Origin: Rothia nasimurium
GTDB lineage: Bacteria > Actinomycetota > Actinomycetes > Actinomycetales > Micrococcaceae
DNA: 64,000 nt
Reading direction: 5' to 3'
Assembly (NCBI RefSeq): GCF_928392795.1
Contig: NZ_CAKMTJ010000001.1
Coordinates: 248,001-312,000 of the forward strand
Part shown: one piece after another, positions 27,529-35,655 of the stretch
How positions within the stretch are numbered: position 1 is the stretch's first letter
Layout: each line of letters opens with the position of its first letter
Notes under the pieces: model-generated
What the model saw: only the letters and a program-made list of their open reading frames with translations
Databases searched by the model: none
Told to the model about the DNA's origin: nothing
Program-made: the position numbers and the translations under genes

Positions 27529-27807
27529 ATGACCGCCGTACACAATTCGAGCCCTTCTACCCCCTGCGAAGAGCGCCTGGCCAAAATCTACACCTACATT
27601 GACGACCCGCTCAGCTGCCAGGACCTCGAAGAACTCCAAGCCCACCTGGCCGAATGTGAAACCTGCGCCAAGGAATACGACCTAGAGTGCATCATCCGCC
27701 AAGCAGTGCGCCGCACCTGCAAGGAAACCGCCCCCGTCGACCTCAAAAGCCGTATCCGTGCCTGCATCGACGACATCCATACCGGAGGGCACCCGGCAGC
27801 TAATTAG
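27529..27807 (+). CDS. rsrA: Zinc anti-sigma factor RsrA/RshA
   Basis: 92 residues. Holds the upstream sigma factor inactive in reducing conditions and lets go when its cysteines form a disulfide. The ZAS motif is H39-x3-C43-x2-C46 (AHLAECETC), with an earlier Cys13 at the position of the extra zinc or redox ligand of RsrA. Cys30, Cys54 and later cysteines are also present. The protein is soluble with no membrane segment. AGAAAGGAG precedes the ATG. It forms an operon with sigH and is closed by a strong terminator. Confidence 0.92.
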   Translation: MTAVHNSSPSTPCEERLAKIYTYIDDPLSCQDLEELQAHLAECETCAKEYDLECIIRQAVRRTCKETAPVDLKSRIRACIDDIHTGGHPAAN

Positions 27808-27816
27808 CCAATAACA

Positions 27817-27852
27817 AAGGGCCCCTGCTCGCTTCTGCGAGTAGGGGCCCTT
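27817..27852. terminator. Terminator after rsrA, shared with bL37
   Basis: A 16-bp stem AAGGGCCCCTGCTCGC with its complement (one G-T pair) and loop TTCT; the 3' side runs into TTG. Convergent genes lie on both sides. Confidence 0.8.
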
Positions 27853-27862
27853 GTCGATTGCC

Positions 27863-27937
27863 TTATGAGTTGGGGCGCTTACCGTGGTTAGCGCTACCCT
27901 TACGGCGATCCTTACGCTTGCGACCGCGCTTGCTCAT
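27863..27937 (-). CDS. 50S ribosomal protein bL37 (24 residues)
   Basis: Start ATG at 27937 with AAGGAGG six bases upstream, stop TAA at 27863-27865. The product begins MSKRGRKRKDRRKG and ends ANHGKRPNS. It is very basic and matches the actinobacterial ribosomal protein bL37 first seen in mycobacterial ribosome structures, where it packs into rRNA of the large subunit. At 75 bases it is easily missed by gene finders. It converges on rsrA, with the terminator between them. Confidence 0.88.
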   Translation of the reverse strand: MSKRGRKRKDRRKGSANHGKRPNS

Positions 27938-28095
27938 GAGAGCCTCCTTGATCAAGGTGGAGTGCCCGTCAGGATAACGGAGCACAAATGGTCGATAGCA
28001 CCTTAGAATAGGCACTTCTCACTATTTTCGCATACCTTGGCTAGCTTTGCACACCCCGGGTTTGTCACAGGGGCAGGCACCTGCCAGAGACTTCC

Positions 28096-28695
28096 TTAAA
28101 CGGGCTCTGAAATCTGAAGCCAGTTGTACCAGCCGCGGTGCAGGACCAGCCAGGCAATCAGGCCGTAGCCAGACTGGCCGGGGCGGCCGTCATTCGCTGC
28201 CAGGTCATTGCGCCACTGCTCATGGTGCAGCAGGGGGTTGAAGGTATCAACGTAGACGTGGTTACGGCGGGTCACCACATCGGCGTAGGCTGCCGACAGA
28301 TCGGCAATCTTGCGGTTACGCTCAGCATCGAGAGTGGGCGGGGGGCCAACAACCAGAACCTTCACGTTGTTCTGGGAGGCCATATCAACCATATTCGCCA
28401 GGTTCAGGCGGGAGCGGGCACTGGTGAGGCCCAGGTCGATGTCGAAGGTCGAGGGGGCAATGACCAGGCGATTTTCGTGGCCCTGGGCAAAGCGGCGGCT
28501 GGCTTCTTCAAACCAGCGAGCGTTGAGCTGTTCACTGCCTTCTCCGGGAGCTGCTAGGTTATAGGCCGAGATGGAGGCAGAGGTCTGGGGCGTGCGTGCC
28601 ATGACGCGCCCGAACCACCCGAGGGTGCGGGGGTCCCCGACGCCTGCGAGCAGATCATCGCCAACGGCTACAAGTCGAATTTTTCGCTGATCCAC
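28096..28695 (-). CDS. SGNH/GDSL-fold protein with altered catalytic residues
   Basis: 199 residues from the GTG at 28695 (AGAAAG upstream; the frame reaches 28800 but without a ribosome site). The fold is that of SGNH hydrolases: block I reads VAVGDDLLAGVGDPRTLGWFGRV, then SAYNLAAPGEGSEQL (block II Gly) and VIAPSTFDIDLG. In block I the nucleophile Ser of GDSL is Asp (GDDL). In block V, DGxHP-like sequence reads NDGRPGQSGYGLIAW without the His. No signal peptide. The gene may encode a non-catalytic binder, or a family in which other residues act. It sits downstream of kgd on the same strand. Confidence 0.7.
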   Translation of the reverse strand: MDQRKIRLVAVGDDLLAGVGDPRTLGWFGRVMARTPQTSASISAYNLAAPGEGSEQLNARWFEEASRRFAQGHENRLVIAPSTFDIDLGLTSARSRLNLANMVDMASQNNVKVLVVGPPPTLDAERNRKIADLSAAYADVVTRRNHVYVDTFNPLLHHEQWRNDLAANDGRPGQSGYGLIAWLVLHRGWYNWLQISEPV

Positions 28696-28812
28696 GTGTT
28701 TCTTTCTACAAGGTTGAGGGCTAGGTAGCCCCGCAACGTTGGTCTCGTTCGTTCTGTACCAGTCTAAACCCTGGAGCCCGCCAGCGCACGGTGGGCGCAC
28801 CGCAAACGGGCA

Positions 28813-28845
28813 GTGCCCGGGTCTTGAAGATCAAGACCCGGGCAC
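28813..28845 (-). terminator. Terminator of kgd
   Basis: A perfect 15-bp stem (GTGCCCGGGTCTTGA and complement) with loop AGA, 22 bases after the kgd stop on the minus strand. No T-run. Confidence 0.75.
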
Positions 28846-28867
28846 AAGAGCTGGGCAAAGCCCTAGC

Positions 28868-31800
28868 CTAGCGGTCGAATACCTCGGAGATGAGGTTATC
28901 GAGCTCGCGCTGGTGACGTTTACCGGTACCGGCTGCGGGGGAAGCAGCTGCCGGGCGGGAAATCAGCTTCATACGGTAGTCAATCTGGGGGAGCAGGTTG
29001 ACCGCCATGAAGGGCCACTGGCCCTGGTTGGCAGGTTCGTCCTGGGCCCAGACCAGTTCCGCATTGGGGTAGGCAGCAATCTGCTCCTTGATCTCTGCGG
29101 ACGGCAGGGGGTAGAGCTGCTCGACTCGCACAATTGCGGTGCTCTTGTCGCCGCGCTTGGTGCGCTCTGCTTCCAGGTCGTAGTAGAGACGGCCCGAGAC
29201 GAAGACCAGGCGGGTCACGTCAGCGGGGTTCAGGTTACCCTGGTCCTCGATGACGGGCTTGAAGCTACCGCTGGTGAAGTCTTCAACCGATGAGGCAGCA
29301 GCCTTGAGGCGCAGCAGCTGCTTGGGGGTGATAACGATCAGCGGCTTGTGCGGGCGGGAGTGGGCCTGGCGGCGCAGCAGGTGGAAGTGGTTAGCCGGGG
29401 TCGAGGGAACAGCAACGGTCATGTTGTTCTCGGCGCACAGCTGCAGGTAACGCTCCATACGGGCTGATGAGTGGTCAGGGCCCTGACCCTCAAAACCGTG
29501 GGGGAGCAGCAGCACCAGTGAGGAACGCTGGGCCCACTTCTGCTCTGCTGACGAGATGAACTCATCAACGATGGTCTGGGCGCCGTTGGCGAAGTCGCCG
29601 AACTGGGCCTCCCAGAGCACCAGGGAGTCCGGGCGCTCTACGGAGTAGCCGTACTCGAAGCCCATGACGCCGTACTCGGAGAGCAGGGAGTTGTAGATGG
29701 AGTACTTACCCTGGGTTTCTGAGAGGTTAGCCAGGGGGTTCCACTCTTCGTCGGTCAGAGAGTCGTGGAGCACGGAGTGGCGCTGGACGAAGGTGCCGCG
29801 CTGGACGTCCTGACCGGTCAGGCGCACATCGCGGCCTTCCAGCAGGAGGGAGGCGAAGGCAGCAAGCTCGCCGAAGCCCCAGTTGATGTTGCCCTCGGTT
29901 GACATCTTGACGCGCTGTTCAAGCAGCTTCTTGAGCTTCTTGTGCACGGTGAAACCCTCGGGAATTTTGCCGAAGGCCTGGCCAATCTGAGCCAGGGTCT
30001 CAGCAGAGATAGCGGTCTCGCCGGCAACGTGAACGGAATCCTCATTCTGCTGTGCAGCAGGGCGCTCGATGTTAGAAACAGCGGCAGCATCTGCGGTGAC
30101 TAGGGGAGCGGAGGACGACTGGGCCTCGTGGGTCTCGGTGAAAATCTGCTCCAGGCGGGACTGGTAGTCCTTCAGAGCACGCTCGGCCTCGTCCTGGGAG
30201 ATGTCGCCGCGGCCGACCAGGGCTTCGGTGTAAATCTTGCGGGTTGAGGGCAGTTCCTCAATCTGCTGGTACATCTTGGGCTGGGTCATCGAGGGATCGT
30301 CTGCTTCGTTGTGACCGCGGCGGCGGTAGCAGACCAGGTCAATGACGACGTCCTTGTTGAAGGCCTGGCGGTAGGCGAAGGCGATGGAGCCTGCGCGGAC
30401 GACGGCCTCGGGATCATCGGCATTCACGTGCAGCACGGGAGCTTGAATCATGCGGGCGATGTCAGTGGAGTAGGTTGCGGTGCGACCATCGCGCGGGGTG
30501 GTGGTGAAGCCCACCTGGTTGTTGACCACGATGTGTACGGTACCGCCGGTGGTGTAGCCCTCAAGCTTGGACATCTGCAGGGTTTCTAGCACGATGCCCT
30601 GGCCAGCGAAGGCTGCGTCGCCGTGAACCAGGATCGGCAGTACGGGGTAGTTGCCGATGCCCTGTTCAGCCAGGGTGTCCTGCTTAGCGCGGACGATACC
30701 CTCAAGCACGGTGTTGACGGCTTCCAGATGGGAGGGGTTAGCGGCCAGGTAGACCTGGGTCTGGTTGCCGTTGTGGGAGGTAAAGACTCCCTCTGTGCCC
30801 AGGTGGTACTTGACGTCGCCGGAGCCACCGGTCAGGCGGGGATCCATCTGACCCTCGAACTCACGGAAGATCTGGGCGTAGGACTTACCTGCAATATTGG
30901 TCAGCACGTTGAGACGACCGCGGTGGGCCATACCGATACCGACCCCATTCAGGCCAGCGTCTGCTGCTTCAGAAATCACCGAGTCAAGCAGAGGAATCAG
31001 GGATTCGCCGCCCTCCAGCGAGAAGCGCTTCTGACCCAGATACTTGGTCTGCAGGAAGGTTTCGAAAGCTTCAGCGGCGTTCAGGGTGCCCAGCACACGG
31101 AACTGCTCGTCACGGGAGGGCTTGGTGTAGCCGTGCTCCAAACGATCCTGGAACCACTGGCGCTCTTCGGGATTCTCGATGTGCATGTACTCGACACCCA
31201 GGGTGCGGGTGTAGGCCTCGCGCAAAAGCTCAAGAATGGTGCGCAGGGGCAGGGATTCTTTTTCGCCAAAACCGCCGGTGGGCCAGTAACGGTCAAGGTC
31301 CCAGAGGGTCAAGCCGTAGTTTTCCAGGCGTAGATCGGGGTGGGAGAGCATCTGGTAGCCGATGGGGTTGGTCTGGGCTACTAGGTGGCCGCGTACACGG
31401 AAGGCGTGAATGAGCTGCTGGATACGGGCAACCTTGGAAATTTCGGCTTCGGGGTTGACCTGGTTGTCGCGGGCCCAACGGACGGGCTCAAAGGGGATGC
31501 GCAGGTCTTCGAAGATCTGGTCGTAGAAGCCATCGCCACCGAGCAGGTAGTGCTCCACAATCTTGAGGAACTCGCCGGAGCCTGCGCCCTGGATAACTCG
31601 GTGATCGTAGGTCGAGGTCAGGGTCAGAATCTTGGAGACGCCGTTGCGGGCGATGACCTTTTCTGAGGTGCCGCGGTACTCGGCAGGGTAATCCAGGGCG
31701 CCGGCGCCGATAATGGCCGCCTGGCCCTTAGAGAGACGGGGGACGGAGTGGACGGTGCCAATACCGCCGGGATTGGTGAGCGATACGGTGGTGCCGGCGA

Positions 31801-32614
31801 AGTCTTCAACGCCGAGCTTGCCCTCGCGTCCGCGCTTGACGATGTCGTTGTAGGCTTCCCAGAACTCTGAGAAGGAAAGCTTCTCTGCGCCCTTGATGTT
31901 GGGCACAACCAGGTTGCGAGAACCATCGGGGCGGGGTAGGTCAATGGCCAGGCCAAAGTTGACGTGGGCGTGCTGGATAGCGGCGGGCTTGCCCTTGGCG
32001 TCCTCACCGTAGCTGACGTTCATGGAGGGGAAAGCAGCAAGGGCACGGATAATGGCGTAGCCGATGATATGGGTGAAGGAGACCTTGCCGCCTCGGGTGC
32101 GTGCCAGGTAGCTGTTGATCTCGGTGCGGTTATCGATCAGCAACTTGGCGGGAATGGCGCGGACGGTGGTTGCAGTGGGTACGCTCAGTGACTCATCCAT
32201 GTTGGTGGCAACCGCCTTGGCGGGGCCGCGCAGGGTGACAATCTGGTCTTCTTGGGGAGCGTCGCTCACGGGTTCTTCCTTCGGGGTAGCGGGCTTGGTC
32301 GCTGAGGGGTTGCTTGCCTTGGGTGCTGCCTTCGGAGCGGACTTGGGGTCAGCTTCTGGAGCAGGGGTCTTGGGGGTAGAGGGAACTGGCGCCTTGGAGG
32401 GGACTTCACTGGTCGGGGCGGACGCCGCAGCAGGCTCCTTTGCCTGCTGGGTGCTAGGTGCGCTCCCGGTTGTGCCTGCCCACTGGTCAAATAGGGGCCA
32501 CCATGTCTCGTCGACTGAATTGCGGTCCTGCTCGTACTTTTCAAAGAGCTCTTCGACGAGCCACTCGTTACCCGCGAACTCTTCGGGAACCGTATGTTCT
32601 GGCTGGTTTGGCAC
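28868..32614 (-). CDS. kgd: Multifunctional 2-oxoglutarate dehydrogenase E1/E2 (Kgd)
   Basis: 1248 residues from the GTG at 32614, giving MPNQPEHTVPEEFAGNEWLVEELFEKYEQD, the standard start; the frame runs further upstream without support. This actinobacterial fusion joins an acyltransferase (E2o-like) domain to a thiamine diphosphate E1o and needs E2p lipoyl arms of pyruvate dehydrogenase; it feeds succinyl-CoA into the TCA cycle. The N-terminal helix (FGD/OdhI interaction region) is followed by an Ala/Pro/Lys linker of about 80 residues. The E2 domain has STYDHRVIQGAGSGEFL; E1 has GIGMAHRGRLNVL, GDAAFAGQGIVLE and VNNQVGFTT. There is no lipoyl domain, as expected. A GTGCCAAAA palindrome lies in its leader. 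Confidence 0.95.
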   Translation of the reverse strand: MPNQPEHTVPEEFAGNEWLVEELFEKYEQDRNSVDETWWPLFDQWAGTTGSAPSTQQAKEPAAASAPTSEVPSKAPVPSTPKTPAPEADPKSAPKAAPKASNPSATKPATPKEEPVSDAPQEDQIVTLRGPAKAVATNMDESLSVPTATTVRAIPAKLLIDNRTEINSYLARTRGGKVSFTHIIGYAIIRALAAFPSMNVSYGEDAKGKPAAIQHAHVNFGLAIDLPRPDGSRNLVVPNIKGAEKLSFSEFWEAYNDIVKRGREGKLGVEDFAGTTVSLTNPGGIGTVHSVPRLSKGQAAIIGAGALDYPAEYRGTSEKVIARNGVSKILTLTSTYDHRVIQGAGSGEFLKIVEHYLLGGDGFYDQIFEDLRIPFEPVRWARDNQVNPEAEISKVARIQQLIHAFRVRGHLVAQTNPIGYQMLSHPDLRLENYGLTLWDLDRYWPTGGFGEKESLPLRTILELLREAYTRTLGVEYMHIENPEERQWFQDRLEHGYTKPSRDEQFRVLGTLNAAEAFETFLQTKYLGQKRFSLEGGESLIPLLDSVISEAADAGLNGVGIGMAHRGRLNVLTNIAGKSYAQIFREFEGQMDPRLTGGSGDVKYHLGTEGVFTSHNGNQTQVYLAANPSHLEAVNTVLEGIVRAKQDTLAEQGIGNYPVLPILVHGDAAFAGQGIVLETLQMSKLEGYTTGGTVHIVVNNQVGFTTTPRDGRTATYSTDIARMIQAPVLHVNADDPEAVVRAGSIAFAYRQAFNKDVVIDLVCYRRRGHNEADDPSMTQPKMYQQIEELPSTRKIYTEALVGRGDISQDEAERALKDYQSRLEQIFTETHEAQSSSAPLVTADAAAVSNIERPAAQQNEDSVHVAGETAISAETLAQIGQAFGKIPEGFTVHKKLKKLLEQRVKMSTEGNINWGFGELAAFASLLLEGRDVRLTGQDVQRGTFVQRHSVLHDSLTDEEWNPLANLSETQGKYSIYNSLLSEYGVMGFEYGYSVERPDSLVLWEAQFGDFANGAQTIVDEFISSAEQKWAQRSSLVLLLPHGFEGQGPDHSSARMERYLQLCAENNMTVAVPSTPANHFHLLRRQAHSRPHKPLIVITPKQLLRLKAAASSVEDFTSGSFKPVIEDQGNLNPADVTRLVFVSGRLYYDLEAERTKRGDKSTAIVRVEQLYPLPSAEIKEQIAAYPNAELVWAQDEPANQGQWPFMAVNLLPQIDYRMKLISRPAAASPAAGTGKRHQRELDNLISEVFDR

Positions 32615-32650
32615 TTCTCTTACGCCTCTTCCATCTCTTGTGATTGCTGA

Positions 32651-32672
32651 GTGCCAAAACCGCTTTTGGCAC
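32651..32672 (-). promoter_or_regulatory. Perfect palindrome in the kgd leader
   Basis: GTGCCAAAA-N4-TTTTGGCAC, 9-bp arms, 37 bases upstream of the kgd GTG. Operator-like spacing, or a 5' RNA hairpin. No known regulator box matches. Confidence 0.45.
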
Positions 32673-32880
32673 GAGGTGGGCGGGCATCGCACACTACGTT
32701 GGGCGCGTGATGTACCGCATATCTTTGTCTAGTTTAGAAGTGTTTTGGGGGTTCGTCCAACGCACTACTTTCTATGACATCTCACGTACGTGCTGTCCGG
32801 TATAAATGGGCTCACGTTTCGCAGGTGGTGAAAGGGGGCCCACTGAGTAAACCGCTAGAGATTCGCTAGAATTGACCACT

Positions 32881-33015
32881 ATGGAAGACCCTTCTAGTTG
32901 CTGTGCAAGCTCGCAGCCCTCACGAGCGCCTAGGCGCATAGAACCCCTACACCAGACCACGGGCGTCCGTACCCTAGAACAGACGCACCTAGCCCAGCAG
33001 GCGGTGAGAGTCTAA
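32881..33015 (+). CDS. Possible leaderless 44-residue leader peptide
   Basis: An ATG at 32881 opens a 44-codon frame ending TAA at 33013-33015, three bases before the ATG of the CNNM gene. A TAGAAT -10 box (32867-32872) ends eight bases before that ATG, fitting a leaderless transcript; there is no Shine-Dalgarno. The peptide starts MEDPSSCCASSQPSRAPRR, has a Cys-Cys pair and many Pro and Gln, and resembles no family I know. Its last codons overlap the GGTGAGAG ribosome site of the next gene, so its translation would expose or couple that start. It could also be untranslated leader. Confidence 0.4.
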   Translation: MEDPSSCCASSQPSRAPRRIEPLHQTTGVRTLEQTHLAQQAVRV

Positions 33016-33018
33016 ACC

Positions 33019-34362
33019 ATGGAATGGCTCCTGCTTCTCATCGGTTTTGCCCTGATTCTGGGTACCGGCTTCTTCGTGTCCGTAGAATTTTCGCTGGTAG
33101 CCCTTGATCAGTCCAAGGTCCAGCAAGAAATTGATAGGGGAGACGCCGCAGGCGAACGGGTGCTTGCCTGCCTCAAGTCCCTCTCAACCCAGCTATCAAG
33201 CTGCCAGCTGGGTATCACCATCACCACCCTGCTTACCGGTTACACCCTCGACAGCGGTATCAACGCCCTAGCCGGCGACACCATCGCGTCCTGGGGGCTG
33301 GCCCCCTCTGTGGCCTCGGCGCTCACCCTGATTTTCTCTATGGGTATTGCAACCTTGCTCTCCATGATTATCGGCGAGCTGGTGCCCAAGAACCTGGCGA
33401 TTGCCGAGCCCTACCGCGTGGCCCGAACCCTGGCCCCGGCCCAGCTGCTCTTCACTAAGGTGATGGGCCCCATCGTCCGCACCGCGAACGGGTCAGCAAA
33501 CTGGGTACTCCACCGCTTCGGTATGGAAGCTAAGGAAGAACTCTCGGCAGCCCGTTCACCCGAAGAGCTTTCTTCAATGGTGCGCCGCTCAGCCGACCTG
33601 GGCACCCTGGACTCCGACACCGCCCGCTTCGTCGATAAGACCCTCTCCTTCGCCGAACTCACCGCAGCCGACGTCATGACCCCGCGCCGTAAGGTCATCA
33701 TGCTCGAAGATACAGCCCCTGTCAGCGACGTCATCGAGCTGGCCCGCACCACCGGCCACTCCCGCTTCCCCCTCTACCGGGAAGACCAAGACAACATCGT
33801 GGGCGTCGTGCACGTGAAGAAAGCTGTGGGCCTTCCCCTCGATAAGCGCGACACGCTGGAAGCCGGAACGCTCATGGAGGACGTGCTGCAGGTGCCCGAA
33901 ACCGTGCACCTGGACTCCCTGCTCATGCAGCTGCGAGAGGGCGCCCTACAGCTTGCCGTGGTGCTCGACGAGTACGGTGGCACGGCCGGCATCACCACTC
34001 TTGAAGACCTGGTTGAAGAAATCGTGGGTGAAGTCTCCGATGAACACGACACCAACTCCTTCGACGAACGCCCCCTGCGCGTGGGCAATGGCGACTACAT
34101 TTTCTCGGGCCTGCTCCGCCCCGACGAGGTCAAGGACTACATCGGCACCCTCGATGTGGATGATGACCCCGCCTACGAAACCATGGGCGGCTTCATGATG
34201 GACCACCTGGGCCGAGTTCCCGAAACCGGCGACGTGGTGCCCGTTGAGGGCGGACGCCTGCGCGTAGAAAAGATGGAACAGCGCCGGGTTGACCGCATCC
34301 GCTTTATTCCCGAAGCCCTCACCACAGATGACCTCGCCGCTCGAAAGGAGGGGGCCCGATGA
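33019..34362 (+). CDS. CNNM/CorC-type membrane protein (DUF21-CBS-CBS-CorC_HlyC)
   Basis: 447 residues. Four membrane segments of the DUF21/CNNM domain (residues about 1-190; first LLLLIGFALILGTGFFVSVEFSLVALD, with IIGELVPKNLAIAEPYRVA) carry ion-binding polar residues. Two CBS domains follow (VMTPRRKVIMLEDTAPVSDVIELARTTGHSRFPLY; VPETVHLDSLLMQLREGALQLAVVLDEYGGTAGITTLEDLVEEIVGEVSDEHD), then a CorC_HlyC domain. The family exports Mg2+ or protects against cobalt; CBS domains bind Mg-ATP. It shares four bases (ATGA) with the next, paralogous gene, as in many actinobacteria, so the two may form a heterodimer. Confidence 0.88.
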   Translation: MEWLLLLIGFALILGTGFFVSVEFSLVALDQSKVQQEIDRGDAAGERVLACLKSLSTQLSSCQLGITITTLLTGYTLDSGINALAGDTIASWGLAPSVASALTLIFSMGIATLLSMIIGELVPKNLAIAEPYRVARTLAPAQLLFTKVMGPIVRTANGSANWVLHRFGMEAKEELSAARSPEELSSMVRRSADLGTLDSDTARFVDKTLSFAELTAADVMTPRRKVIMLEDTAPVSDVIELARTTGHSRFPLYREDQDNIVGVVHVKKAVGLPLDKRDTLEAGTLMEDVLQVPETVHLDSLLMQLREGALQLAVVLDEYGGTAGITTLEDLVEEIVGEVSDEHDTNSFDERPLRVGNGDYIFSGLLRPDEVKDYIGTLDVDDDPAYETMGGFMMDHLGRVPETGDVVPVEGGRLRVEKMEQRRVDRIRFIPEALTTDDLAARKEGAR

Positions 34363-35444
34363 ACGACTGGGTAGCTATCGCCCTGCTCTTTGTGCTCCTT
34401 GCCGGTAATGCCTTTTTCGTGGCCGGTGAGTTCGCCATTATGTCGACCCGCCGCTCCCAGATTGAGCCGCTGGCTGAGACCGGTAATAAGCGCGCGGTCA
34501 CCGTACTTTATGCGCTGGAGAACGTCTCGCTCATGCTGGCTACCTGCCAGCTGGGTATTACCGTCTGCTCCCTGCTGATTCTGAATGTTTCAGAGCCCGC
34601 CCTGCACCACCTGGTGTCTGCACCCCTGGAAAGCTGGGGCATCCCTTACGAGGTGGCTAGCGCTGTAGGCTTTGCATTCGCGCTGATCCTGGTGACCTAC
34701 CTGCACGTTATCTTCGGTGAGATGGTGCCCAAGAATATGGCGGTATCGCTGGCTGCCCAGGGCGTTGCCCTGTGGATTGCCCCGCCCCTGGTCACGGTCT
34801 CGCGGGTGCTCAAGCCCCTGGTGGGCTTCCTCAACTGGATTGCCGACCATACCCTGCGCCTGATGAAGGTGGAACCTAAGGCTGAGGTGGCCTCAACCTT
34901 CACCCTTGATGAGCTTCAAAGCATTGTGGCTCAATCAACCGCAGAGGGAACCGTGGACGATGGCTCCGGCGTGCTGTCTGGCGCCCTGGAGTTCAGCTCG
35001 AAGACCGTTGCTGAGATTATGGTGCCCGGTGACCAGCTGGTTACCATGAACTTCCCCTGTACGCCCGCTGAGCTGGAAAAGGCTGTTGCCCACACCGGCT
35101 ACTCCCGCTTCGTGATGAAGGACGAGCAAGACGGCACCTACATGGGCTACCTGCACATCAAGGACGCCCTGGTCTACGAGGCTGATCGCATGGACCAGCC
35201 CATTGCCTGGTCTAAGCTACGTCAGATGTCGATCGTCAAGCCCGAAACCGAAATCGATGAGGCTCTTGCCACCATGCAGCGAAACCGGGCCCACCTCTCC
35301 CACGTGGTTGACGCCCAAGGGCAGAGTGTTGGCGTGCTCTTCTTGGAAGACATCCTCGAAGAACTGGTCGGTGAAATTAAGGACACCACCCAGGAGCACG
35401 TACGCCGCCGCGAGGAGGCCGCTTCAAAGCACAGCGCCGACTAG
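34359..35444 (+). CDS. Second CNNM/CorC-type membrane protein, without CorC_HlyC domain
   Basis: 361 residues. Starts on the ATGA overlap with the previous gene. The DUF21 domain (LLFVLLAGNAFFVAGEFAIMSTRRSQIEPLAETG, IFGEMVPKNMAVSLAAQGVAL) and a CBS pair (EIMVPGDQLVTMNFPCTPAELEKAVAHTGYSRFVM; AHLSHVVDAQGQSVGVLFLEDILEELVGEI) are present. The C-terminus stops at DTTQEHVRRREEAASKHSAD, lacking the CorC_HlyC domain of its partner. This is normal for the second gene of such pairs. Likely works with the upstream protein in divalent-cation transport; the ion cannot be assigned. A strong terminator follows. Confidence 0.87.
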   Translation: MNDWVAIALLFVLLAGNAFFVAGEFAIMSTRRSQIEPLAETGNKRAVTVLYALENVSLMLATCQLGITVCSLLILNVSEPALHHLVSAPLESWGIPYEVASAVGFAFALILVTYLHVIFGEMVPKNMAVSLAAQGVALWIAPPLVTVSRVLKPLVGFLNWIADHTLRLMKVEPKAEVASTFTLDELQSIVAQSTAEGTVDDGSGVLSGALEFSSKTVAEIMVPGDQLVTMNFPCTPAELEKAVAHTGYSRFVMKDEQDGTYMGYLHIKDALVYEADRMDQPIAWSKLRQMSIVKPETEIDEALATMQRNRAHLSHVVDAQGQSVGVLFLEDILEELVGEIKDTTQEHVRRREEAASKHSAD

Positions 35445-35480
35445 TTTCCTCTAGCTAGCTACCGGTTTCTGCCGGTGCGC

Positions 35481-35541
35481 GGACGCCCGCCTCGCCTTTC
35501 CTGCCCCGTGGCAGGGAAGGTAGGACGGGCGTCCTTATATT
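35481..35541 (+). terminator. Terminator with GGACGCC/GGCGTCC arms
   Basis: GGACGCCCG...CTGCC (35481-35505) pairs with GGCAGGG...CGGGCGTCC (35510-35534), two or three mismatches, then TTATATT. The outer arms are the recurring heptamer described in the findings. Confidence 0.8.
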
Positions 35542-35584
35542 CCTAGCGGGGCGCGGGTGTGATGCGGTGTACGTACTTTTTATT

Positions 35585-35599
35585 TGCGAACCGTTCGCA
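35585..35599 (+). promoter_or_regulatory. Zur-box-like operator of znuACB
   Basis: TGCGAACCGTTCGCA is a perfect 7-1-7 palindrome with the TG--AA---TT--CA skeleton of actinobacterial Zur boxes. It overlaps a plausible -35 (TTTGCG) of a promoter whose -10 may be TAGGCT (35608-35613), so binding would block transcription. The zur gene lies at the far end of the operon. Confidence 0.65.
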
Positions 35600-35655
35600 G
35601 AAAGGAGTAGGCTGGCAGAAGCCCTATCCCTTACTGCGTACCAAAGGACAGCGCC

